Shown: piece after piece, positions 25,264 through 33,208 of the stretch
Layout of the letters: each line of letters starts with the position of its first letter
Position numbering within the stretch: the first letter of the stretch is position 1
Assembly: GCA_012518355.1 (NCBI GenBank)
Contig: JAAYSP010000212.1
Location: 1 to 35,327, forward strand
Origin: a candidate division WS1 bacterium
GTDB lineage: Bacteria > Armatimonadota > Zipacnadia > Zipacnadales > UBA11051
Direction: 5' to 3'
Length of the DNA stretch: 35,327 nt
Notes under the pieces: generated by a model
The model's database searches: none
What the model saw: only the letters and a program-made list of their open reading frames with translations
What the model was told of the DNA's origin: nothing
Program-made: the position numbers and the translations under genes

Positions 25264-26265
25264 ATGAATCGGCGAGACTTCCTAAAAGCGAGTTTGACAG
25301 GGCTGGCAGCTATGGCGATCGGGGGCGCTGGATTGTCGGGCTGCAACCGGCTTGGCGGGGTTCATGTAGCCAACGCTGCACCGGAAACACCAGCTACACA
25401 GCCATCTGCTTCACCGGGCGAAACACACGTTTCCCCAGGCATCAAACGAAAACCGGTGCAGACCCCCTGCGATATGGCAGTGGCCACGGGAGAGGATATC
25501 AAGGCTACGGCCCTGGCCGCGCTTGAAGCGTTTGGCGGTCTGGAGCAGTTCGTTGGCAAAGACGACAAGGTTGTGATCAAGCCCAACCTGGCCTGGGCAC
25601 GGACTGCTGAGCAGGGCGCAAACACCCATCCCGATTTGCTGGCGGCTATACTGGAAGCCATCCAACAGATCGGGCCTGAGGAGCTGATAGTAGTCGAGCA
25701 TCCGGTAGACTCAGCCGACGTCACTTTCGAGATGACCGGAGCAAAACAGGTTTGTGACCAGTACCGTGTCCCACTCATTTGTGCCAGAACTGACAAGATG
25801 TACACCGCGATTGACTATCCGAAGGGACAGATTATCACTTCCGACGCCGTGATTACCGACATCATGACATCGACTGTGTACATCAGTCTGCCAATTGCAA
25901 AAGTCCATGGTAGCTCCGTGATTACATGCGCTCTAAAAAACCAGATGGGCTCGGTGTGGGATCGCGGTGCCTACCATCGCCAGGGTTTGCACCAATGCAT
26001 TGCCGATGCCGCTACGGGGCTCCAACCCACGCTCAACATAATAGATGCCTCGCGCATACTGCTCACATCGGGCCCGAAGGGGCCCGGGCAACTGGAGTAC
26101 CCCAACGAGATTTTCGTCACCACCGATATGGTGGCTGCTGATGTATACGCGGCTGGCCTGCTGGGCAAAAAAATCGAGCAGGTACCGCATATCACGATGG
26201 CCGCTGAGTTGGGTGTCGGCGAGCCCGATTTGAATGCCCTGCAAATAGAGAGAGTGAGTGCCTGA
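25264..26265 (+). CDS. Tat-exported DUF362 lipoprotein
   Basis: A 333-residue protein with an N-terminal Tat signal (NRRDFLKAS) followed by a hydrophobic segment and a lipobox LSGC, so it is probably exported folded and then lipid-anchored. After a Pro/Thr/Ser-rich linker comes a DUF362 domain (about 70-320): DKVVIKPNLAWA, ELIVVEHPVDSADVTFEMTG, SLPIAKVHGSSVITCALKNQMG and NIIDASRILLTSGPKGPG. DUF362 proteins often carry or accompany Fe-S clusters; no ferredoxin motif is seen here. Its biochemical function is unknown. ATG 25264 gives the usual Tat start; GTG 25261 is an equal alternative, 7 nt after AAAGGA. Confidence 0.85.
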   Translation: MNRRDFLKASLTGLAAMAIGGAGLSGCNRLGGVHVANAAPETPATQPSASPGETHVSPGIKRKPVQTPCDMAVATGEDIKATALAALEAFGGLEQFVGKDDKVVIKPNLAWARTAEQGANTHPDLLAAILEAIQQIGPEELIVVEHPVDSADVTFEMTGAKQVCDQYRVPLICARTDKMYTAIDYPKGQIITSDAVITDIMTSTVYISLPIAKVHGSSVITCALKNQMGSVWDRGAYHRQGLHQCIADAATGLQPTLNIIDASRILLTSGPKGPGQLEYPNEIFVTTDMVAADVYAAGLLGKKIEQVPHITMAAELGVGEPDLNALQIERVSA

Positions 26266-26562
26266 GCCAGACAGCGATGGGGCAAAAGCCTTGCGATTCT
26301 GGGGTGTAATCGTGGTGTGGGCAGGCGCTTCCGTGTTGCATAAGATGGATGCATTACTACCTGTGGCAGCGTGCTGTTCTGCCCGACAGTGGTTCGCACC
26401 GGCACTATGTCGCATGGAAACACCGCCGCGGGAACTCTATTTTTGGCTGTTGCGAGAAATTTCGCGCAAAACACGCGAACAATTTTGGTCAAGTTGGAGT
26501 CAAAGTATTACGAAGGCAAGGTGAATTGATAACACTGAAAATAGTCTGGTAGACAGTGTAGA

Positions 26563-26600
26563 CTGATACCATGTAAATACGGGGCATGTGCTGGTATCAG
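26563..26600. other. Hairpin with 9-bp perfect arms
   Basis: CTGATACCA (26563-26571) and TGGTATCAG (26592-26600) flank a 20-nt loop. No T-run follows. It lies about 75 nt before the promoter of the barrel-like gene, so it could be an operator pair or part of an RNA. Confidence 0.4.
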
Positions 26601-26675
26601 CATCCCGATGACCGAACAAGTATAGCGCCCGATAACCAGTATGGCGGTTCGCTCTCGAATAGCTGACAGAATTGC

Positions 26676-26704
26676 TTGACATTGCTGCTACTATCGAATA
26701 GAGT
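26676..26704 (+). promoter_or_regulatory. Sigma-70-like promoter of the barrel-like protein
   Basis: TTGACA (26676-26681, full consensus) and TAGAGT (26699-26704, four of six) are 17 nt apart. Transcription would start near 26711, about 90 nt before the preferred start codon. Confidence 0.65.
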
Positions 26705-26801
26705 AGAGCTGTGTTATAGCGTCCGTATTGCTGTATAGAGACGTATTGTCATGCAGAAAATAGCGGGAAATAAGTGGCCGAAAAGAAAGGTCACAACAGT
26801 C

Positions 26802-29147
26802 ATGAAAACATGGCGCGTTCTCTTAGCAATCGGTGTGCTGGTAGGGCTGATAGGAGCTCTGCAAGCTCAGGATGCCGACCCCATGTTCCTCGAAACGTTA
26901 TGGCCGACACATCAACGGCTGAGCGGAATAGGCATGGGCGGCAATTCACTGAGCCCTGGTTTGACGCCTGACCCGCATCAATACAAATTCGAAGCCGAAC
27001 TCTTCGACAATTTTGCCATCTCCCGCAATTTCTTGCGGGAGGCCATCGAACACAACAACTTGCCGCTATCTGTTGCGTTCAAAGAAACTACCACTTCGGG
27101 TTTGCACTGGGACATGTTCGACCGAACATCTCTCAGCTTCACGAGTACCAGCACCGACACTACTGATCTATCATCCTCGCTCATAAGTTCAACGCAAGTG
27201 AGCACCATGGGCTTCCAGCAGGGCTTTGGTGGTGGTGAAGCGGCTACGACATTCGGCTTCACTCGCCAGGTCACTTCCAAACAGAGTGGCACTGGGCCTG
27301 AAAACCGTACGATGGTCCAGGAGTATGTGCTCGCTTCAGGCCTTGCTACTGGCTGGGACCTGAACCTGAAATTGCGTGACACTGAAATGAATAAAACGGG
27401 TGGATACTGGAATCGTGACATGGCAAGTTCCCTGGCGTTGCCTACCTCCGGTGGCACCGGACAGCTTGCATTTGCCGCCACCCGCACGCTGGCTAACTCC
27501 CAGCAATCCCGCTCTGAACAGGTGGACATCGTATTGCCGTTTGCTGTCCGTGGCGGTCAGGCATTGGCGGAGCATCACACTGCCTGGAAAAATACGGGCA
27601 TTCTTGAACGCTCAGAACAGACACGTCTGGCATCACCGCTGCGGCTAATGGGTGCGGAAGGTTCCATCGAATACACGATGGATGCCAAACTGAAAGGTGC
27701 TGACTTTGTCGAAGCACAGGCAACAGTACTGACGCTGGCCGATAGAGGTGCTCTGCGCTTAACCAAGAACTCAGAATTCAAGGCCGGAGTGCTGACTGAA
27801 AAAGAGGTCACCGCGCTGGACGTCGCCCATAGAGCCTCCCTGGAACGTACCATTGATACTCGGTTACAGGGCGATAACGTGACTGAAAAGAAGGCAACCG
27901 TCCTGGACATGCCCTTGAAAATTGATGGCAGGACCATCGGACACAAAGAAACGCTGATTAGCGATACCTCAGGCGGGGTCACAACCGATACTTTCCAGAC
28001 CGATCTCTCGGTACCCTCGAGTGTAGGAACAACTAAACTGCAGCGTCGTGTGGCCACCAGGCCGGTTGCAGATGGTAGTACCTGGGAACAGCGGCAACTG
28101 GCCATAACCAGCCCGCGATTTGCATTGGGCGACATCGGGCACCTGAATCTATCACGCACTACTACTGAGACAACGGGCCAGGCTCTCCCGTTGAAAGTCA
28201 CCAACGTAGGCGTAGCTCTCCAGCCGTTGGACATGCTGGGTGTGGATGCCAGGTGGCGTTTGACGGACCGAGGGCCCGGTGCAGCGGTGAAAAATCGCCA
28301 GGTTAGAGCCGCCTTTGGGATCAGTGATGAGCTAGCGCTGAAATATGACTTCAGCGAAGACGAGGTGCTTAACAAGAGCCCCACTATCGAGCGTTATTTG
28401 CGGCTGGAAAGAGCCCCTAAGAAGGCTTCGCAGCTTGCGATAAGTGGTGGCTATATCAGTTGGGGTGCTGAAGGGAAAACGTCCGAGCCCGCCGCCCTGG
28501 TCATGATGGGCATCGGTGAGGAAGAAAAGCTGCGCCTTGATTTCAAATACAGCGAATACGACGACCAGAAAAAACTCACTCCGTACGAAGAAGATCCATA
28601 CATGGAACTGCGGCTGCGTCGAGCCATCGACAAAGGGCGCATGATTGAACTGCGCTATCAGGATCACGAGGGGCGTGTGGGAGCTGAACGCGGTGTCAGG
28701 ATTGGCATGGCCGCCCTGGGTGGGACCATGCAGCTGGCATACTCCCAGAATGCTCTTGGACTGGACAACAAGACCATCCGACAGGCTGATGTCTACGATG
28801 CAGTCCTGGATCGTCGTCTCTTCGGCGATCTGGATCTGAAAGTCGGCTTCAGATACTGTGATTACGCGGTGAGCGATCTGGTGGAACAACACTATGACAT
28901 CAGGCTTTCGGGCGGCAAGGAGGACCGGGGCGGAAATCTGATGCTTTCCTACATCTCCGGGGAGTTGGTACCCAACCCACAGAACCGAACAATGTTGCCC
29001 GGGTCCATGTTCAGTCTTACTTACAGCCGACTTTTCGGCGACCAAGGGAGACTAAAACTCATTCTCAATCGTGAGACTGCGCCGGACGGCCGCCCTGGCG
29101 ACGAAGGCTCAATAACTGGTCAATTGCGCTACGATATGGGCTTCTAA
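26802..29147 (+). CDS. Large outer-membrane beta-barrel-like protein, function unknown
   Basis: A 781-residue exported protein I cannot assign to a family. It starts with a signal peptide (MKTWRVLLAIGVLVGLIGALQAQ). The body alternates polar and hydrophobic residues in strand-like segments with many Asp, Arg, Thr and Gly, for example DLDLKVGFRYCDY and GGTMQLAYSQNALG, and the last residue is Phe after RYDMG, as in many outer-membrane barrels recognised by BamA. Residues about 290-385 contain roughly three related 30-residue units (VEAQATVLTLADRGAL, LTEKEVTALDVAHRASL, VTEKKATVLDMPLKI). It could be a porin, a secretion pore or a surface protein. ATG 26751 would add 17 basic residues ahead of the signal; neither start has a strong SD. 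A terminator follows. Confidence 0.75.
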   Translation: MKTWRVLLAIGVLVGLIGALQAQDADPMFLETLWPTHQRLSGIGMGGNSLSPGLTPDPHQYKFEAELFDNFAISRNFLREAIEHNNLPLSVAFKETTTSGLHWDMFDRTSLSFTSTSTDTTDLSSSLISSTQVSTMGFQQGFGGGEAATTFGFTRQVTSKQSGTGPENRTMVQEYVLASGLATGWDLNLKLRDTEMNKTGGYWNRDMASSLALPTSGGTGQLAFAATRTLANSQQSRSEQVDIVLPFAVRGGQALAEHHTAWKNTGILERSEQTRLASPLRLMGAEGSIEYTMDAKLKGADFVEAQATVLTLADRGALRLTKNSEFKAGVLTEKEVTALDVAHRASLERTIDTRLQGDNVTEKKATVLDMPLKIDGRTIGHKETLISDTSGGVTTDTFQTDLSVPSSVGTTKLQRRVATRPVADGSTWEQRQLAITSPRFALGDIGHLNLSRTTTETTGQALPLKVTNVGVALQPLDMLGVDARWRLTDRGPGAAVKNRQVRAAFGISDELALKYDFSEDEVLNKSPTIERYLRLERAPKKASQLAISGGYISWGAEGKTSEPAALVMMGIGEEEKLRLDFKYSEYDDQKKLTPYEEDPYMELRLRRAIDKGRMIELRYQDHEGRVGAERGVRIGMAALGGTMQLAYSQNALGLDNKTIRQADVYDAVLDRRLFGDLDLKVGFRYCDYAVSDLVEQHYDIRLSGGKEDRGGNLMLSYISGELVPNPQNRTMLPGSMFSLTYSRLFGDQGRLKLILNRETAPDGRPGDEGSITGQLRYDMGF

Positions 29148-29202
29148 CAGTAGCGATTGATACCAGTTGCACTTGCCAAAATGGGATTTCTAGAGTGCTC
29201 CC

Positions 29203-29240
29203 AGCCGGACGCGACAATGATACGCGTCCGGCTTTGTGTT
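29203..29240 (+). terminator. Intrinsic terminator of the barrel-like gene
   Basis: AGCCGGACGCG (29203-29213) and CGCGTCCGGCT (29223-29233) form a perfect 11-bp stem with a 9-nt loop, followed by TTTGTGTT. It lies 56 nt after the stop codon. Confidence 0.85.
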
Positions 29241-29392
29241 ATGTTGCATATAGTGTCATGTTGTTGCATAACCGATGGAAACGTGGGTACCGCACCCACT
29301 CAGGCATGGACGGTCAGAGCACGTGTGTCGTAGGCATCTGTCCGGGTTTTGCCCGCGGTTCCATTCACCGAACATGAGATGGGAGAAATGCC

Positions 29393-30490
29393 ATGGGACT
29401 GCGCAAAGTCGCCGATGTAACGATTTACCGTCACGATGACTACTATGCATCGTTCCCTTCGGTCATCTGTCGCCCTGATGGTCGTCTGGTATTGGCGTTT
29501 CGCAGAGCTCCAGAGCGGCGTATGCGTGCAGGTGGATGTGTCACTCACGCCGACCCCAATAGCTGGCTGATGCAAGTGATGTCTGACGACAATGCTCTCA
29601 CCTGGTGTGCCGAGCCAAACACTATTTTCATCCATCCGCGCGCAGGCAACCAGGATCCGTGTCTTGCCCAACTGTCCGATGGCACCCTTCTGTGTTCCAC
29701 TTTCGCGTGGGAGTTGATGTGCGACGGGGTAGAGGAGTTGGGCATCACCGGTGCGCCAAAACGCCCCAACGGTTGGTTCATGGCGAATCTCGGCACCTGT
29801 GTGGTGCGTTCTGACGATGGTGGCCTCAGTTGGACTGGGCCTTACTACATAGACCCGATTCCTGGAGGGCAGGAAAGCTTCCCCGGAGTGCCGAACCGTG
29901 GCGCTTGCCGTGGTGGTATGGTCGAACTCGACGATGGTACAGTATTACTGCCGGTGTACGGTGGACCTACGAGTGACGGGACTAGCTGGAGTTGGCTATA
30001 CGCGTCTTGCGACGCCGGAAAGACCTGGCAATATCGCTCGAGAATCGCTGCAGATGCAGCAGTGGATATGCATGAACCCCATCTGCACCTGACTCCGTCA
30101 GGCAGAATTGTGTGCCTGATTCGCACCGCGAATATGGACGGCTACCTGGCGGTATGCGATTCGGACGATGGGGGCAAAAAATTCTCGAAGTGGCAAGCAT
30201 CTACCGTCTGGGGTCATCCGTTTACCACGGCCACTGTCGCCGACGGCCGCGTAGTGGTGGCCTATGGGTATCGGCGTGAGCCGTACGGCATTCGCTGCCG
30301 ATTGACCGACCCTGAGCTGAGCGATCTCGACGATACGCCTGAGGTAGTGCTGCGTGACGACGGTGGCAACAGCGACCTGGGCTATCCGTGGGCAGTGCGG
30401 ATGGCTGATGATCGGGTGCTCGTGGTCTACTATATGAATAGCGAAGACGGCACTCGCTACATCGCCGGGTCTATCCTCGAGGTCGACTGA
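29393..30490 (+). CDS. Sialidase-like BNR/Asp-box protein
   Basis: A 365-residue six-bladed beta-propeller protein of the sialidase superfamily. Four Asp boxes are visible: SDDNALTW (about 64-71), SDDGGLSW (140-147), SCDAGKTW (205-212) and the weaker SDDGGKKF (247-254). Arginines in FRRAPERR and IRTANMDG could take part in a carboxylate-binding triad, but the full triad, Tyr and Glu were not confirmed. No signal peptide is seen, so it would be cytosolic unless exported otherwise, which is unlike classical sialidases; other glycan or sugar-acid binding is possible. GGGAG lies 7-8 nt before ATG 29393. A 6-bp hairpin GTGGGT/ACCCAC at 29283-29299 lies upstream. It converges with the RNase gene. 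Confidence 0.8.
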   Translation: MGLRKVADVTIYRHDDYYASFPSVICRPDGRLVLAFRRAPERRMRAGGCVTHADPNSWLMQVMSDDNALTWCAEPNTIFIHPRAGNQDPCLAQLSDGTLLCSTFAWELMCDGVEELGITGAPKRPNGWFMANLGTCVVRSDDGGLSWTGPYYIDPIPGGQESFPGVPNRGACRGGMVELDDGTVLLPVYGGPTSDGTSWSWLYASCDAGKTWQYRSRIAADAAVDMHEPHLHLTPSGRIVCLIRTANMDGYLAVCDSDDGGKKFSKWQASTVWGHPFTTATVADGRVVVAYGYRREPYGIRCRLTDPELSDLDDTPEVVLRDDGGNSDLGYPWAVRMADDRVLVVYYMNSEDGTRYIAGSILEVD

Positions 30491-30650
30491 CACCGTCGAT
30501 AAATGCATGAGTTGACAGTAGGCGTGGCCTCGGCTCGCAGCGCCGGCAGAGTGCCCGCATCCTCTACTGAAGTCGCCAGGGATGGTGGCCGCCGACTTGG
30601 TGGCCCGATGGCGCTGTGACAACTGTGGGCCGTCAAAAATCGCCCTGCTT

Positions 30651-32348
30651 CTATCCGCTGGAACTGCTCACCGGGCTTGCGCGGCCATAGGAGCGGTCCA
30701 CTCTGGTAAGGCGCGCCTTGAGCAACCGCTCTCGCTTCGGGGAGACCTCGGGTATTTCCACGATGTAGCCGTCCACGTCCACCACTAATCCCATCGCAGG
30801 TGCTGAGACGATGTCTGCAGGGTCAATTGTCAAGATTTGGCCAACCTTGTATGGTAAGCGACGCTCTGCCAACTGTTTGTCTGTGGCTCCGGTGATTTCG
30901 TAGTGTTCCGGATGGATGTCAGTGGTGCATCGAACGTACAGATTAGCACCGACCGTTTTCTCCATGTCTGGCATGTACTCTCCATGAGGCCCGATGAGTG
31001 TCAGCGTTACCTCCGGGTCTGCCCACACGAGATACGCTTCATGTGGTTCTTCGATGTTGGCTGCGCGCAGGTCATCCACGATTCTCTGCGCCACGGTTGC
31101 AGCAGACAGGATGCGCCCCCGGCCCTCACAGCAGGGGCAGGCAACTTGAAACTGCCTTCCCAGACTGGGGCCGGTGCGTTTGCGTGTCATCTCGATGAGC
31201 CCCAGGCGCGTGATGTGCAAAATTCGTGTCTTCATCCTATCAGTGGAGAAAGCGTCACGCAAAGCCTCAGTCACCTTTCGCCTGTGACGACGGTTGTCCA
31301 TGTCTATAAAATCTATGACGATTATCCCGCCTATGTCACGCAGGCGTAGCTGTCGGGCGATTTCCTCGGCCGCTTCGAGGTTGGTACGCAGGACGGTATC
31401 TTCCAGACTCTTGGCGGCGACAAACTTGCCAGTATTGACGTCTATCGTGGTGAGTGCTTCAGTTTGCTCGATGACGATGTGTCCGCCGTGTGGAAGCCAT
31501 ACTTTGGGGCGTAAGGCTCTTTCGATCTGCTTCTGGATACCGTAGTGCGTTGCGATGGGCTCCTCACCGCGGTACAGCTCGACGCGATTGCGTAAATGAG
31601 GTGCTACATTAGCACACAGATTCAGTACTCTGTCATACGCCACCTTGTCGTTGACGACAAAGCTATCCACCTCGGCGTCGAAGATGTCGCGGAACACACC
31701 GTATACCAGACTGGTATCTTCGTAGATAAGCGCGGGAGCTTTGACTTGCTTGCTGCGGTTCTGAATGGATCGCCAGATTTTCAACAGGAATTTGATGTCA
31801 TCTTCGAAATCTGTGACTGTGGCGCCCTCGGCACGAGTACGTACAATCAGACTGAAGCCGTCAGGCCTGACTTTCTGTGCCAGGTCACGGAGGCGTTTGC
31901 GTTCACCTTCGTTGTCAATTTTTTTCGAAACGCCCACTTTATTACGGCCATCGGCAACCAGGACCAGGTATCTGCTGGGCAACGATACTCGCCTCGTGGC
32001 ACGCGCTCCCTTCAGTTCCATGGGGCCCTTGGTCACCTGCACCATGATTTCCTGGCCAGCCTTCACCACCTCACCGATAGGGGGGAAGGAGCCCATCTTG
32101 CGGCGCATCTGATGACGCGAGGGCTCCTCAGGCATGGCGTCGGAGACATGAAGAAAGACGTTTCGCTCTATCCCCACCTCTACGAAAGCTGCATCCAGCC
32201 CACGCACCACGTTCTCGACGCGGCCAACGTAGACGTTGCCCACCACTTCCTCTTCTCGCTCAATCTTGTACTCGGCCAATTGTCCGTCTTCGAGGATTGC
32301 GACCCGTGTCTCATGCGGGCCGACATCTACCACTATATCTCTTTTCAT
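30651..32348 (-). CDS. rng: Ribonuclease E/G with TRAM-like C-terminal domain
   Basis: Endoribonuclease for rRNA maturation and mRNA decay, cleaving AU-rich single-stranded sites from a 5' monophosphate end. An S1 domain (about 35-125), an RNase H-like part and the DNase I-like catalytic domain are present; catalytic Asp303 (TTIDVNTGKF) and Asp346 (IIVIDFIDM) fall at the same numbers as in E. coli RNase E. The zinc-link is Cys404-Pro-Cys-Cys407. There is no long degradosome scaffold. Instead, after the small domain, about 65 residues (VGQILTIDPADIV, GYIVEIPEVSP, RLTRVDRSYGRAS) look like a TRAM/OB-fold RNA-binding unit. The start ATG has a modest AAAGG 10 nt upstream. It follows DUF2344 by 170 nt. 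Confidence 0.93.
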   Translation of the reverse strand: MKRDIVVDVGPHETRVAILEDGQLAEYKIEREEEVVGNVYVGRVENVVRGLDAAFVEVGIERNVFLHVSDAMPEEPSRHQMRRKMGSFPPIGEVVKAGQEIMVQVTKGPMELKGARATRRVSLPSRYLVLVADGRNKVGVSKKIDNEGERKRLRDLAQKVRPDGFSLIVRTRAEGATVTDFEDDIKFLLKIWRSIQNRSKQVKAPALIYEDTSLVYGVFRDIFDAEVDSFVVNDKVAYDRVLNLCANVAPHLRNRVELYRGEEPIATHYGIQKQIERALRPKVWLPHGGHIVIEQTEALTTIDVNTGKFVAAKSLEDTVLRTNLEAAEEIARQLRLRDIGGIIVIDFIDMDNRRHRRKVTEALRDAFSTDRMKTRILHITRLGLIEMTRKRTGPSLGRQFQVACPCCEGRGRILSAATVAQRIVDDLRAANIEEPHEAYLVWADPEVTLTLIGPHGEYMPDMEKTVGANLYVRCTTDIHPEHYEITGATDKQLAERRLPYKVGQILTIDPADIVSAPAMGLVVDVDGYIVEIPEVSPKRERLLKARLTRVDRSYGRASPVSSSSG

Positions 32349-32518
32349 GTGTCACAAACCTTTTCAAGTGGCGCCAGCGGTCTTATGTGCCGTCTGCCGG
32401 ATTTCTCCCCAGACAGCCTTCGCCGCTGAACGTCTAAAATGTCACGGCAGCTAGAGCGTCACAGCAACTGTAATCGCTAGGTTGGACGCCGGACCTGCCG
32501 AGCAAACTATGTATATCG

Positions 32519-33208
32519 CTACAACGTCAGATCTATCTCTGTTGACCGAAAATGCATAGCGGTACGTATGAGCCTGCGCCAAGTACCGCCGGAAAAGCCG
32601 AGGTATTCGCCCAGGGCTGCCAGCACCTCGGCGGGTTTGACCATCGTCTCTTCAGTTGTCCCCACTCGCATGGTCACCATGTTTCCCACCAGGCCCAACT
32701 CGTACACGTGGGGCCGGATGTTCACCGCGCGGATGCGACGTTTGGTGTGCCGTTCAACTGTGACCTCATCAGCATCAGCAAATGTTTCGATAGCGCTGCG
32801 AATCGCCGAGGCATCTGCGTGGTCTGCAAAGTCGGGCAGTGCCTGGTAATTCGATGCATAGAGTTGCGACCAGATTGATCCGCGCATGTCCCGGTGTACC
32901 TGGACCTTCGAGAGACCGAACGCTCTGAGTTGAGGGGCGAGGGCCTGATGTAACTTCTGAGCATCCAAATCCACAGTCAAGTCGAGTGCGCACATCTCCT
33001 GCAAGCCTTCGGCCCCTACCGGCAATGGTGGCGGAAAGCTGAGCTGGGCCCGCGGTGCAAAGCCCTCCGAGTATCTTACCGGCAAGCGCGCCCGACGCAC
33101 TGCACGGTCAAAAACACGCACAATATCCAGGTGGCCAAGATAGCGTAGTAGCCCACGCTTGCCATAGGTTAGCAGGGCAAAGTATCGGTGTTCAGTGCTC
33201 ATGATCAT
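32519..33208 (-). CDS. TIGR03936 family protein (DUF2344)
   Basis: A 229-residue cytosolic protein of unknown biochemical role. It matches DUF2344 by YGKRGLLRYLGHLDIVRVFDRAVRRARLP near the N-terminus, then YSEGFAPRAQLSFPPPLPVGAEG and DLTVDL. In many bacteria this domain is encoded next to, or fused to, the TIGR03960 radical SAM protein and is often beside RNase G, as here. The start overlaps the upstream gene by 17 nt (ATG 33208) or 11 nt (ATG 33202); neither has an SD, which suggests translational coupling. A part in RNA or protein modification together with the radical SAM enzyme is only inferred from linkage. Confidence 0.9.
   Translation of the reverse strand: MIMSTEHRYFALLTYGKRGLLRYLGHLDIVRVFDRAVRRARLPVRYSEGFAPRAQLSFPPPLPVGAEGLQEMCALDLTVDLDAQKLHQALAPQLRAFGLSKVQVHRDMRGSIWSQLYASNYQALPDFADHADASAIRSAIETFADADEVTVERHTKRRIRAVNIRPHVYELGLVGNMVTMRVGTTEETMVKPAEVLAALGEYLGFSGGTWRRLIRTAMHFRSTEIDLTL

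Larger units (their letters stand above)
26266..26801. other. Long non-coding stretch with hairpins
   Basis: About 535 nt without a credible gene; the reading frames here (for example 26258-26524) lack protein character. A 6-bp hairpin TTCGCG/CGCGAA lies at 26461-26479 with a short T-rich tail and may end the DUF362 transcript. A larger hairpin and a promoter are listed separately. A small RNA is possible. Confidence 0.45.

Noticed and set aside
27575..29045. Two minus-strand frames (269 and 237 codons)
   Set aside because: Both are antisense to the barrel-like gene, which has a signal peptide, promoter and terminator.
31596..32429. Plus-strand 277-codon reading frame
   Set aside because: Antisense to rng; His/Leu-rich translation typical of a shadow frame.
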